From Sulfurimonas sp. (lineage in GTDB: Bacteria > Campylobacterota > Campylobacteria > Campylobacterales > Sulfurimonadaceae): a stretch of 64,000 bases of DNA. Location: the NCBI RefSeq assembly GCF_028713515.1, contig NZ_JAQTOD010000001.1:124001-188000 (forward strand). Direction: 5' to 3'. The position numbers were made by a program, and so were the translations under genes. Below, piece by piece: positions 35,854 through 44,859 of this stretch; positions within the stretch are counted from its first letter, which is position 1, and every line of letters begins with the position of its first letter. The notes beneath the pieces are model-generated. The model saw nothing but the letters and a program-made list of their open reading frames with translations, searched no databases and had not been told where the DNA came from.

Positions 35854-36883
35854 AAGAGAGTCATTTTTAAAATCGTTTACTATATTTTTTGTAGCATTGT
35901 TTAGTATGGGGAGTGTAGCACTTTGGCTTTATCATGAGGAGCAACAGCGATTTTACCATCTTCAGCTTCTAACCGAGATGGATGCATTTAGCTATGCGTT
36001 GCAGAGTAAGGAATTTTCTCACAAGATTTTAAAGATAGATAAACAGCAGCCGATGCATGAACTCATTGTTACTGATAATGAGGTGTATGCTCTTTTTCCA
36101 TGGGTTAAAAATCCCGATTATGAGATGGTAAAAATCTCTTATTCGTATGAGAAATATCTAAAATACATGGATGCCGAGTCGCATAAGATGTGGATGTTGT
36201 TTGCCATACTAGGATTAATAACAGCGCTGTTGTCGGTATTTTTTGCCCGTTATACTCTTTTGCCGATGCGCCGCTCTCTGATATTGATGGAAGATTTTCT
36301 AAGAGATATTATTCATGATCTCAATACCCCAGTCTCCTCAATTCTGCTCAATGCACAGCTTCTGAAACGAAAGTACCCAGATGAAGAGATTAATCGTATT
36401 TACATCAGTACTCAAACAATTACCGGTTTATATAAAAATCTTGAAGTGCTATATCGGGAACTTCCTATTGAGCAGGAGCATGTTAGTTTGGACACTTTTT
36501 TGTATGAACGCATGAGATATTTTCAGACACTTTTCCCTTTGCTGACTTTTAAGATAGAAGGTAACAAAAAAGTTGTTATTACAATTAATCGTGATATTTT
36601 AATGCGAATTGTTGATAATCTCCTCTCTAATGCCTGCAGATACAATGTTTCAAGCGGAAAAGTGACAATTCGTTATAGTGAGAATTCTTTATATATTGTT
36701 GATACTGGAGTTGGTATTAAGCACATAGATAGAGTGTTTGAGCGTTTTTATAAAGAGAGTGAACGAGGATTGGGAATGGGACTCTATATTGTTAAAACAC
36801 TCGCTGATAAGGTGGGAGCAGAGGTGGAAATTTTCAATAATACAGAAGCGGGTGTAACGGTAGAACTTCTTTTTTCACGCTAA
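35840..36883 (+). CDS. Membrane sensor histidine kinase
   Basis: I prefer TTG 35840 (LNRRERESFLKSFTIFFV), where the protein begins at its first membrane helix; GTG 35825 would add five residues. The product is about 347 residues. It has two membrane segments (about 12-34 and 120-142) enclosing a small periplasmic sensor, then, without an obvious HAMP domain, the phospho-His box DIIHDLNTPVSS and ATPase boxes DNLLSNACRYN, DTGVGI and GLGMGLYIVK. It probably senses a stress relieved by the efflux pump that follows. Confidence 0.9.
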   Translation: MNRRERESFLKSFTIFFVALFSMGSVALWLYHEEQQRFYHLQLLTEMDAFSYALQSKEFSHKILKIDKQQPMHELIVTDNEVYALFPWVKNPDYEMVKISYSYEKYLKYMDAESHKMWMLFAILGLITALLSVFFARYTLLPMRRSLILMEDFLRDIIHDLNTPVSSILLNAQLLKRKYPDEEINRIYISTQTITGLYKNLEVLYRELPIEQEHVSLDTFLYERMRYFQTLFPLLTFKIEGNKKVVITINRDILMRIVDNLLSNACRYNVSSGKVTIRYSENSLYIVDTGVGIKHIDRVFERFYKESERGLGMGLYIVKTLADKVGAEVEIFNNTEAGVTVELLFSR

Positions 36884-36940
36884 TACTACATTAATACTCT
36901 TTAGGTAAAGTTCCCAAAAATCTTACAAAAAGAGTGCGAT

Positions 36941-39900
36941 GTGTTAAGTTTTGCCTTCAAAAACAAACATTTTATTATTGTATTGTCGCTGTTGATTGCA
37001 GTTGTTACTGCTGTTATTATTGGACGGATACCTGTTGATATCTTGCCGAGCTACAAAACACCTGCTGTACAGCTACTTACTCTCTATCCGGGGATGCCAG
37101 CTGAGGTGATGGAAAAAGATATTACAATGCGACTAGAGCGATGGACAAGTCAAGCTAATGGTATTGCTAAACAAGAGAGCAAAACAATGGGCGGTGTTAG
37201 TATTGTTCGAACCCACTTTACTGAAGATACAGATCCTAGTGCCGCACTTGCGCAAATTTCGGCTTTAGCTATGTCGGATTTGTATTTTTTGCCACCCGGA
37301 ACACTTCCTTCTATGATTATGCCTTATGATCCAACTGCTTCTACTCCTTTGGCATTTTTAGCGGTGAGCAGTGATAAGCTAAGTGAAAAAGAGCTATACG
37401 ACACTGCTTATTTTGATCTGCGTGCACAGCTTGGTTCCGTTAAGGGAATTATTGCCCCAGCAGTTTATGGCGGACAGTTGCGTCGTATCTTTTTGTATGT
37501 TCTTCCTGATAAACTTCGCGCCTACAACCTCTCACAAACTGATGTTCTTGAAGCACTTCAGAAAAATAATGTCATGATTCCCACTGGAGATATTAATATC
37601 GGTGGGATGAACTACAGCGTTAATGCAAATGGAATTCTTCCAAAAGTTGAGGATTTTAACAATATTGTTATTAAGATGGGTTCAAACAACTCTCCAATTT
37701 TTCTTAAAGATATCGGTTACGCTAAAGATAGTGGAGCCATTCAGACCAACATCGTACATATAGATGGAAAACGACAAGTTTATCTCCCTATTTTTAAACG
37801 CCCTGGAGCCAATACGATAGCAGCAGTTGAAGCAGTCAAAGCAAAACTTCCTGAAATGAAAGAGAAGCTCGACCACTCCATAAAAATGGAAGTGTTGATG
37901 GATCAGTCAAGCTATGTTCGACACTCAATTGATGGATTGGTGAAAGAGGGATTGATTGGATTGGCTTTAGTTTCTGTGGCGCTGCTTCTATTTCTTGGAA
38001 ATTTTCGCTCAACTTTTATTGTGGCACTTAGTATCCCACTCTCAATTATGGTTGCTTTGATTGGATTGTATTTTACAGGCAACACTATCAATGCTATGAC
38101 GCTAGGCGGAATTGCTTTGGCAATTGGATTGCTTGTTGATGATAGTATTGTTGTTTTAGAGAACTTTGACAAACATTTGCGACTTGGTAAAAATTCTGCT
38201 CAAGCGGCATTTGACGCTGCCAAAGAGGTATCTTTGCCGGTACTGGTTACTACTTTGAGCATTATCATCGTTTTTTTTCCAATTGTATTTTTGACAGGTA
38301 TATCAAAGTTTCTCTTTACTCCTTTGGCTATTGCCGTCTCGCTCGCAATGATTGGTTCAAGATTTTTCTCTATGACACTTATTCCTATTATGGCGGCGGC
38401 ACTCTTTAGCGATCACAATGGACAAGAGAGACCTAGAGGATTTTTAGGAAAATTTGATAGAGCCATTTATTCGTTAACTCACCGCTATGTTCATGGTGTA
38501 GAGAGGGCATTGAGGCATCATTGGATTATTTTAAGCGGAGCCATACTTCTGTTTTTAATCTCTGTGATGGGTATCCAAAATATAGGCAAAGAGCTGTTTC
38601 CACATATGGATGTGGGGCAAATCTCCATAGATGTACGAATGGAGACGGGGACACGAATTGAGAAAACGGAACAGACTATCACAAAGATTGAGCAATTTCT
38701 CAAAAAAGAGATAGGGGAAGATAGTAAGGTTGTCATAACAAATATCGGTGTCTTAAATGATTGGCCAGCAGCTTATACTACTAATTCCGGAACACAAGAT
38801 TCTACTATCTCAATCCAATTGAATGAGAACCGTACAACCAAAACCGCCGATTATGTCAAAAGTTTGCGCATAAAACTAAAAGAGGCGTTTCCTGGTGTGC
38901 AGTTCATCTTTAATACAGGAGGACTTATCACTAATGCTCTGAATTATGGGTTGCCATCACCAATTGATATTAAGATTTCAGGTAAAGACCTCTATAAAGC
39001 TCATGAGTTTGCAGTAAAGGTACGAAATATCGTTCAAAATGTAGAAGGAACACAAGATGTCCGAATTCATCAGCGATATGATCATCCAGAGATAAAAGTT
39101 GATATAGATAGAACCAAATCGGCTATGCTTGGAGTAGATGCAGAGAGCGTTGTTAAAAATACCGTCTCGGCTTTAAACTCATCAGTAAATTTTAAACCAT
39201 CTTTTTGGATTGACCAAAAAAACGGAAACCACTATTTTGTTGGTGTTACATATCCAGAGATGGAGTTAAATGACCCTATAGCGGTTGAAAATATTGCTGT
39301 TGCAAGCGGAAAAAACAGTGCTATACAGTTAAAAAATATTGCTAAAACATCGATTACATCGGCACCAAACGATATTAGTCATCTCAATATCCAAAGAGTA
39401 ACAGATGTGTATGCTAATGTGGAGAAGAGAGATATTGCCTCTGTAACGGCAGAGATTGAAGAGAAACTAAAAGTGCTTCGTAAAGATCTGCCTGAAGGAT
39501 ACAAGATTGAGTTTAAAGGCGAAATCCAGAGTATGCAAGAGAGTTTTAGAGATCTAGGGCTTGGTTTGGTGTTGGCAACTATTATGGTTTATTTAGTAAT
39601 TGTGCCACTGCTAAGATCATTTAAATTGCCTCTAATTATCATCTCTGTTATTCCTTTGGGGTTAATCGGTGTTGTTGCGATGTTATATTTCACTTCCACT
39701 TATCTTAATATCCAGTCTATGATGGGAATCATTATGATGGTGGGAATTAATGTCGCATATAGCAATCTGCTAGTTGATAAAATAAACAATCTTTATAAAG
39801 ATGGCAAACCGCTCAAAGATGCAATTTTGGAGGGAGTAGCCAACCGTTTCCGTCCTATCACAATGACAGCAATCGTTGCTATTTTAGCACTGTTGCCGAT

Positions 39901-40051
39901 GGCGATAGGATACGAAACGGGGGCAGAAGCAAATATCCCGCTTGCTCGTGCTATTATCGGAGGAGTCGGTGCAGCTACCGTACTTTCACTCTTTGTTGTT
40001 CCAATTTTATTTTATCTTTTTCATAAAAAATCGCATACCCAAGGAAATTAA
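36941..40051 (+). CDS. RND family efflux transporter, inner-membrane subunit
   Basis: This 1036-residue proton-driven pump has the two-fold RND layout: a membrane helix, a large periplasmic domain, six helices, then the same again. Helix 4 carries the relay pair in IGLLVDDSIVVLENFDKH (about residues 396-413). VDILPSYKTPAVQLLTLYPGMPAEVME is the family N-terminus. The sequence lies between the HAE and HME branches, so drugs or metals cannot be decided. The start is GTG 36941. It is followed at once by its adaptor and outer-membrane channel. Confidence 0.92.
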   Translation: MLSFAFKNKHFIIVLSLLIAVVTAVIIGRIPVDILPSYKTPAVQLLTLYPGMPAEVMEKDITMRLERWTSQANGIAKQESKTMGGVSIVRTHFTEDTDPSAALAQISALAMSDLYFLPPGTLPSMIMPYDPTASTPLAFLAVSSDKLSEKELYDTAYFDLRAQLGSVKGIIAPAVYGGQLRRIFLYVLPDKLRAYNLSQTDVLEALQKNNVMIPTGDINIGGMNYSVNANGILPKVEDFNNIVIKMGSNNSPIFLKDIGYAKDSGAIQTNIVHIDGKRQVYLPIFKRPGANTIAAVEAVKAKLPEMKEKLDHSIKMEVLMDQSSYVRHSIDGLVKEGLIGLALVSVALLLFLGNFRSTFIVALSIPLSIMVALIGLYFTGNTINAMTLGGIALAIGLLVDDSIVVLENFDKHLRLGKNSAQAAFDAAKEVSLPVLVTTLSIIIVFFPIVFLTGISKFLFTPLAIAVSLAMIGSRFFSMTLIPIMAAALFSDHNGQERPRGFLGKFDRAIYSLTHRYVHGVERALRHHWIILSGAILLFLISVMGIQNIGKELFPHMDVGQISIDVRMETGTRIEKTEQTITKIEQFLKKEIGEDSKVVITNIGVLNDWPAAYTTNSGTQDSTISIQLNENRTTKTADYVKSLRIKLKEAFPGVQFIFNTGGLITNALNYGLPSPIDIKISGKDLYKAHEFAVKVRNIVQNVEGTQDVRIHQRYDHPEIKVDIDRTKSAMLGVDAESVVKNTVSALNSSVNFKPSFWIDQKNGNHYFVGVTYPEMELNDPIAVENIAVASGKNSAIQLKNIAKTSITSAPNDISHLNIQRVTDVYANVEKRDIASVTAEIEEKLKVLRKDLPEGYKIEFKGEIQSMQESFRDLGLGLVLATIMVYLVIVPLLRSFKLPLIIISVIPLGLIGVVAMLYFTSTYLNIQSMMGIIMMVGINVAYSNLLVDKINNLYKDGKPLKDAILEGVANRFRPITMTAIVAILALLPMAIGYETGAEANIPLARAIIGGVGAATVLSLFVVPILFYLFHKKSHTQGN

Positions 40052-40052
40052 T

Positions 40053-41132
40053 ATGACAGCGTTTAAATATTTTCTGATTCCATCTCTTGCACTTCTCATT
40101 TTTGGCGGATGCAAAAGTGAGGAGAGACAAAAAAGTATACAAAGCACCCAAGAAAAAATGGCGACAGTTTTAGTAGCTCATCCACAAAATCACCAATTTA
40201 ATACTCTTCTTGCCATTTCTGGCGTCACAAAACCAAATCAGCAGGTTAAGATATTTGCTATGAGTAACGGTTATCTCAAAGAGATTCGTGCCGATATAGG
40301 GGACGCAGTATCAAACGGTCAAATTGTAGCTCTGCTTGATAATCCTGAACTTTTAAGCCAAAAATCTAAACTCCAAGCTGAACTAAAGGGGAAACAGGCA
40401 CTTTACGAGAGACTTAAAAGTATTTATGCAAAAACACCACAGCTCACTACTGTAATTGATGTAGAAAATGCCGAGGTGGAGTACGAGAGCCTAAAGGCAC
40501 AGCTTAAAAGTGTCGAAGTACAACTTGGTTATCTGACGGTACGAGCCCCATTTTCTGGAGTTATAACTAACCGTTTTGTAGATAAAGGTGCAATTTTGCA
40601 AAGCGGTCTAAGCAGTGCAAGTGCCACACCGATATTTGAGATTCAAGATGTCAACCCGGTTCGCTTAAGTGTAGAGGTTCCAGAAACAGATGTTGCTTTG
40701 CTTACAAAAGGTAGCAGAGCTACAGTTGAGTTTCCTGAACTTCCGGATCAAAAACTAAAAGCTCTGGTTTTGCGAACAGGTTTTAGTCTCAACCCTGCCA
40801 CAAGAACCATGGAGATACAGTTTGACATTCCTAATCCAAATCGTAAAATTCGTCCAGGAATGTACGCAAAAGCAAGCTTTGAACGAGGTGGGTTTAAAGA
40901 TACCCTCTCACTTGTAAACGAAGCAATCGGGAATTTAAAAGGAGAGTCCTATGTTTTTGTTGTAACCAAAGGCATTGTACATAAGATCCCGGTAAAAACA
41001 GGGGTTCATGATGAGAAATATACTGAAATTTTAAATGGAGCAGTGAGTGTTGGTGATGAGATTGTTGTTCAGGGAAAAGAGTTGTGTTCAGATGGCACGA
41101 GTGTTAAAACAAAACTGATTCAAGATAAGTAG
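40053..41132 (+). CDS. RND efflux periplasmic adaptor (membrane fusion protein), lipoprotein
   Basis: I chose ATG 40053 (MTAFKYFLIPSLALLIFGGC), 1 base after the pump stop and with AAGGAA upstream. The product is 359 residues. A lipobox FGGC gives an N-terminal lipidated Cys at residue 20. The lipoyl-like half motifs (GYLKEIRADIGDAVSNGQIVALLD and LTVRAPFSGVITNRFVDKGAI) flank a short helical hairpin (about 105-160), followed by beta-barrel and membrane-proximal domains. It links the RND pump to the TolC-like channel. Confidence 0.93.
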   Translation: MTAFKYFLIPSLALLIFGGCKSEERQKSIQSTQEKMATVLVAHPQNHQFNTLLAISGVTKPNQQVKIFAMSNGYLKEIRADIGDAVSNGQIVALLDNPELLSQKSKLQAELKGKQALYERLKSIYAKTPQLTTVIDVENAEVEYESLKAQLKSVEVQLGYLTVRAPFSGVITNRFVDKGAILQSGLSSASATPIFEIQDVNPVRLSVEVPETDVALLTKGSRATVEFPELPDQKLKALVLRTGFSLNPATRTMEIQFDIPNPNRKIRPGMYAKASFERGGFKDTLSLVNEAIGNLKGESYVFVVTKGIVHKIPVKTGVHDEKYTEILNGAVSVGDEIVVQGKELCSDGTSVKTKLIQDK

Positions 41133-41140
41133 ATAGTCAT

Positions 41141-42460
41141 ATGAAAAAGATAAAAAATAGCATCATAGTAACACTTTTGGCGGGAGTTCTTCAAGCGCAA
41201 GAGGCAATGCCAATTAATTTGCAAAATGTTTTAGAACTAGCAGGTGCAAATAATTTAACTATTAAAGAGTTTCAGCAAAAACAGGAGGCAGCTAATGCTA
41301 ATTTTACTCGTGCTGGGGAGTGGTGGTACCCCAAACTCTATACAGGGGTAAAAACTCAGCAGGTTTGGGGTGCAAGTATGGGCGCAAATGGAGCTTTTTT
41401 TACTGATGTTTCCAATGAAAATCTTTGGGGAGGCGTTGGAGCCAATGTTGCGTTAAACTTCGCCGATGCAAAGTATAAAACAAAAGCGGCACAACTTAGG
41501 GCAAAAGCAAGCTCTTATGACACACAAGCACAGAGAAACAAAACTTTACTTAAGTGCATAAATGCCTACTATGATATGCTGGGTGAACAGCTTAAGATGC
41601 AGGCTTATGCTGATTTAGTTGCTCAATCTAAAGAAATTATGCAACAAATTGATATTCAAGTACAGGTTGGCTTGCGATATCAATCTGAACTGCTACTTGC
41701 CAAAAGTAATCACACTTACTTTAAACTAGAGGTACTAAATAGCCAAAATGCTTACAAGCTAAAATCAAACGAACTAGCTAAACTTCTTGATTTGGATTTA
41801 GATATAGTTTTAATGAGTAGCGAGAAATTTTCTATACCGCTTGAGTTTGAGGCAATAACACCTTTTGGCGAAGAGTCTGCTTATGAAAATAGATTTGAGA
41901 TTAAAGCCATTGAGTCTACTATCAGTGCTACTAAAGAGCAGAAAAAAAATATAACCAATGGGCTTTGGTTGCCAGAACTCTCAGTTGATATGTACACATC
42001 ATATTTTGGAGGTTTGAGTGGTGATATTGTCAACGCAAGCCCAAATCATGGTGCAAAACAGCTATATCCTACGACTGGATTAAGTGCTTCATTGATGTGG
42101 AAAATTCCTTTAGAGAGATTGGTTTCCAGCGGAGAGGTTCAGTTATGTGATGTTGAGATTAAGTCGCAGATGCTCAAATCCAAACAGCTAAAACGAGAGA
42201 TTAAGCAAGAGATTGATGATGCAAAACAGCAGCTTTTAGTCGGTAGAGAGCAGATTATTCTTGCCAAAGAGGCACTTGAATTGACGGCAGAAGCACTGAA
42301 TCAGAGTATAGAACGCCAGAAGCTCGGCACTGTTAAACCTTTTGAAGTTTTTCAGGTACAGCAAATTTATATGCAAGCCAAAATTGATTATTTTAAAACT
42401 ATCAATAATTACAACAAAGCACAGTTTGCTCTAAGAGTTGCAAAAGGGGAGACGCTATAA
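41141..42460 (+). CDS. TolC-family outer-membrane efflux channel
   Basis: This 439-residue protein has a signal peptide (residues 1-20, ending LQAQE) and long helical repeats rich in Ala, Gln and Glu (LRAKASSYDTQAQRNKTLLK; KQLKREIKQEIDDAKQQLLV). The second half ends LGTVKPFEVFQVQQIYMQAK, the usual OMF pattern. It completes the tripartite pump; gene order is regulator, kinase, pump, adaptor, channel. Confidence 0.92.
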   Translation: MKKIKNSIIVTLLAGVLQAQEAMPINLQNVLELAGANNLTIKEFQQKQEAANANFTRAGEWWYPKLYTGVKTQQVWGASMGANGAFFTDVSNENLWGGVGANVALNFADAKYKTKAAQLRAKASSYDTQAQRNKTLLKCINAYYDMLGEQLKMQAYADLVAQSKEIMQQIDIQVQVGLRYQSELLLAKSNHTYFKLEVLNSQNAYKLKSNELAKLLDLDLDIVLMSSEKFSIPLEFEAITPFGEESAYENRFEIKAIESTISATKEQKKNITNGLWLPELSVDMYTSYFGGLSGDIVNASPNHGAKQLYPTTGLSASLMWKIPLERLVSSGEVQLCDVEIKSQMLKSKQLKREIKQEIDDAKQQLLVGREQIILAKEALELTAEALNQSIERQKLGTVKPFEVFQVQQIYMQAKIDYFKTINNYNKAQFALRVAKGETL

Positions 42461-42502
42461 AAGTTATCATTTAATAGCGATTTTTTAGATATTTAAAGCA
42501 AA

Positions 42503-43099
42503 TCATTTCTCATAGATTTCATCATAAGAAAAATATGAGTCGTGCAATCCTCTCTCAATCATCTCCTTCGCAGATGAATATACTTTTTTATACAGCTCAT
42601 GTTGATTGTCATGATTCTTTTTCATTTTAGCGTATCCATAGTATGTAACAGCAAGTATAAGAGCATAAAGAGAGTAAACCAAAAAAGTGTGAGTTGTGTA
42701 TAGTTCCGTAAAAAGCGCTATAAGATTGTGAGCAGTGAAGAGAACCATTACTCCAAGACTTCCGATCCAGATGGAGTAGGCACTGTTTTTTGAGTCAACT
42801 TCAAAATTTTCAAGATTTCTTAGTATCTGTACTTTTTCATTTATATCTTTTTTAAACTCTTTTGTCTCGCTGCTGTCTTCGTTTTTGATGATTAGTTTTT
42901 TTACTTGAACGCTTGATAGCTCACTGTGTCTGTTGATCTCTTTGTACTCTTGAATAAACGATGGATCTTCTTTTAGTAGAGCCATAATCATATCAATGCT
43001 GATATTTTTAGTTGAGAGTCTCTCTCTCATCTCAAAAAGTAGAGTGTTGTAGAGTCCATCATATAAAATCTGTTCTGATGTTTTTTTAATATTTACCAT
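42503..43099 (-). CDS. Two-pass membrane protein downstream of NOR, unknown
   Basis: This 198-residue protein has a soluble, charged N-terminal half (residues 1-105, helical, with SSVQVKKLIIKNEDSSETKEF), two membrane helices (about 108-130 and 137-155) and a charged, Tyr-rich C-terminus. No family recognised. AGGAG precedes the ATG. It lies downstream of the two NOR genes on the same strand, across a 122-base gap filled with inverted repeats, and may belong to the same regulon. Confidence 0.6.
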   Translation of the reverse strand: MVNIKKTSEQILYDGLYNTLLFEMRERLSTKNISIDMIMALLKEDPSFIQEYKEINRHSELSSVQVKKLIIKNEDSSETKEFKKDINEKVQILRNLENFEVDSKNSAYSIWIGSLGVMVLFTAHNLIALFTELYTTHTFLVYSLYALILAVTYYGYAKMKKNHDNQHELYKKVYSSAKEMIERGLHDSYFSYDEIYEK

Positions 43100-43111
43100 T
43101 TTAAACTCCTA

Positions 43112-43189
43112 CTAATAAATCTCATATAATTTGAACTCGTCCAAATTATATTCAGTCACTAAAGCTTCGCCTTTGGCGAGAGGAGTCAT
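43112..43189 (-). CDS. Possible 25-residue small ORF between NOR gene and membrane-protein gene
   Basis: ATG at 43187-43189 has AAGGAG (43195-43200) five bases upstream, an ideal ribosome site. The frame of 25 codons starts MTPLAKGEALVTEYNLDE and ends TAG at 43112-43114, 12 bases before the next gene. The ribosome site and start are inside a perfect 8-base hairpin, and the frame runs through two more inverted repeats. It may be a real small protein, a leader peptide or a chance frame across a regulatory region. Confidence 0.4.
   Translation of the reverse strand: MTPLAKGEALVTEYNLDEFKLYEIY
43124..43151. repeat. Perfect 10-base inverted repeat in the NOR downstream gap
   Basis: ATATAATTTG (43124-43133) and CAAATTATAT (43142-43151) are exact complements around an 8-base loop. 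AT-rich dyads of this size are typical of regulator-binding sites but could also be an RNA hairpin. It ends 24 bases before the start of the 198-residue membrane protein gene, well placed for control of that gene. Confidence 0.6.
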
Positions 43190-43199
43190 TTTGACTCCT
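43167..43199 (-). promoter_or_regulatory. Two adjacent hairpins, one masking a ribosome-binding site
   Basis: AGGAGTCA (43181-43188) and TGACTCCT (43192-43199) form a perfect 8-base stem with a 3-base loop. On the minus strand this encloses the AAGGAG and ATG of the 25-codon frame. Next to it TCGCC (43167-43171) pairs with GGCGA (43175-43179). There is no T-run on the minus strand, so a translation switch or RNA-stabilising structure is as likely as a terminator. Confidence 0.5.
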
Positions 43200-43221
43200 T
43201 TATGTGATTTCAGAAGCAGTT

Positions 43222-44859
43222 TTAAGCTTCTGGAATCAAATCTTTTGTTTGTAGTTTTGATTTGCTAAATATGCCAAGAAGACCTTGCAGTCCGATGCTC
43301 ATCAAAACATTTACTAGAAATACAACCCAAGCAGATAGCAGAAGAAGCCCACAAATGCCCGCCAATATCATATAAGTTTGAAACTCTCCATTCATATAGA
43401 GTGTTCGTCTAAGAGCGCCGTCCATTGCAGCCATTCCCATAAATGCACCCATTCCGATTCCACCGATTAGATGTGCCCAGAAGTGGTAATTTGCTAGTTT
43501 TTGACTATAAAGTTTTACCTCGTTTGTAAGTGTTGGCCATAGTATATAGATGGCACTATATAGCGTCATAGTAAGTCCAACCAAAATCGCCACATGAAAG
43601 TGAGGACCTGCTACCCATTGAGTGTTGTGTAATATTCTGTTAAGTCCCATATCTGCTTGAATAATTCCAGCAGGAACAGCCAGCATAAAGCCTAAAATAC
43701 CAGCTAAGAGGAACTTTAACTCGTTTGTCATCTTAAGAGGTCTAGCGCTCCAAAGAGTAACTAAAGTGATAAAAATTGCAATCCCTTGAGTTACAAGTTC
43801 AAATGCAGTTACCATTTCTCCACTTACAAGTTTCATCATGTTGTATTGACCTTGATCAGCCAATAGGTGATGTGACCAAACAGCCCATGAAACAATCAGC
43901 TCAAGCAAAAGCGCAGCTCTTGCGATATTTTGCATAAAAAGCTTTTTGCCAGTGATGAGCATTGCTAAAAGATACCAAGAACCTGCTATATAAATAAGCA
44001 CTAAACCATCAGCAATAAGGTCAAGTCCCCACCAGAAAAAGTTTTTGTATAAAAGAGCATTTACTGCTGAATAGCTCATAGAAACACCAGATAAATCACC
44101 AACGATGTAAACTAAAATCAAAATTCCACAAGTCAAAATAACAAGCGCATCTAAGAAAGTATCAATCGTTCCTCGAAAGATAGCAACAACAGGAAGTGCA
44201 ACTGCCGGCTCTTTTGCGTATGGCTCTCTGCCTGTTAATTTGTAAAGAATGTTTAGCATACCGTCAATACCGAGTGCCGAAATAAGCAGAGGTTTAATTG
44301 CTCTTTTTTCATGTCCATCTTCAGTATAAAAAACTGTTGCAAATATGTTGTAGATAAAACCTAAAGTTCCAAGCATAATAAGTGCAATACCACTTATAAA
44401 AACAAGTCCGCCAACTGCATCAAACTGTTTAAAGTCCACAGGCAATGGCCAATAAAGCGTATATAGCGGAGCATAGTGAAACAAGAATCCACCAAGCCAA
44501 GATGAAAGTGTACCAACAGCAATTAGTATCCAAGTAGCATTTGCAAGCTTGATGCTATAGAGTGGTTTTTTCATTAAATAAGGCACAAGAAACGTAAATG
44601 CTCCAAAAACAATCAAATATGTTGAGCCAAATATTCCAACAATCGGATGAACCGTTAGTACGGAAAAATAATGCGCATCGTCTAGCATAGGAAGAGGTGA
44701 GATTGCATGAGCTCTCATCATCATCCCCTCCAGTGCAGATAAACCGTAGTATAAAACTCCAATAATTACAGCTCTAAGAGTTACTTTTTGGGTCGGTGTT
44801 AAGCCATCAGTTTTGAGTCCGCCTTCGTGTCCATGTATTAAAGTTTTTAAAAAGCTCAT
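43222..44859 (-). CDS. Heme-copper-superfamily nitric oxide reductase, catalytic subunit, with Asp at the FeB histidine position
   Basis: This 545-residue protein has about 13-14 membrane helices. Visible ligand candidates are H71 (TVHPIVG, low-spin haem), H330/H331 (VWSHHLLADQ), and H420/H422 (VAGPHFHVAI, the two haems of helix 10). The helix that carries the remaining metal ligand reads WWGLDLIADG: by alignment with cNOR WVVHLWVEG, the histidine becomes D280 and the FeB glutamate becomes D284. No cross-linked Tyr motif of oxygen reductases is present. NO reduction is therefore the likely reaction. It overlaps the subunit II gene by 4 bases. Confidence 0.85.
   Translation of the reverse strand: MSFLKTLIHGHEGGLKTDGLTPTQKVTLRAVIIGVLYYGLSALEGMMMRAHAISPLPMLDDAHYFSVLTVHPIVGIFGSTYLIVFGAFTFLVPYLMKKPLYSIKLANATWILIAVGTLSSWLGGFLFHYAPLYTLYWPLPVDFKQFDAVGGLVFISGIALIMLGTLGFIYNIFATVFYTEDGHEKRAIKPLLISALGIDGMLNILYKLTGREPYAKEPAVALPVVAIFRGTIDTFLDALVILTCGILILVYIVGDLSGVSMSYSAVNALLYKNFFWWGLDLIADGLVLIYIAGSWYLLAMLITGKKLFMQNIARAALLLELIVSWAVWSHHLLADQGQYNMMKLVSGEMVTAFELVTQGIAIFITLVTLWSARPLKMTNELKFLLAGILGFMLAVPAGIIQADMGLNRILHNTQWVAGPHFHVAILVGLTMTLYSAIYILWPTLTNEVKLYSQKLANYHFWAHLIGGIGMGAFMGMAAMDGALRRTLYMNGEFQTYMILAGICGLLLLSAWVVFLVNVLMSIGLQGLLGIFSKSKLQTKDLIPEA

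Noticed and set aside
43222-44859. Cytochrome c oxidase subunit I
   Set aside because: The histidine ligands of both haems are present, but the metal-site helix has Asp in place of His and a second Asp where NOR has Glu, there is no cross-linked Tyr motif, and the partner subunit lacks the CuA cysteines. A NOR fits better.
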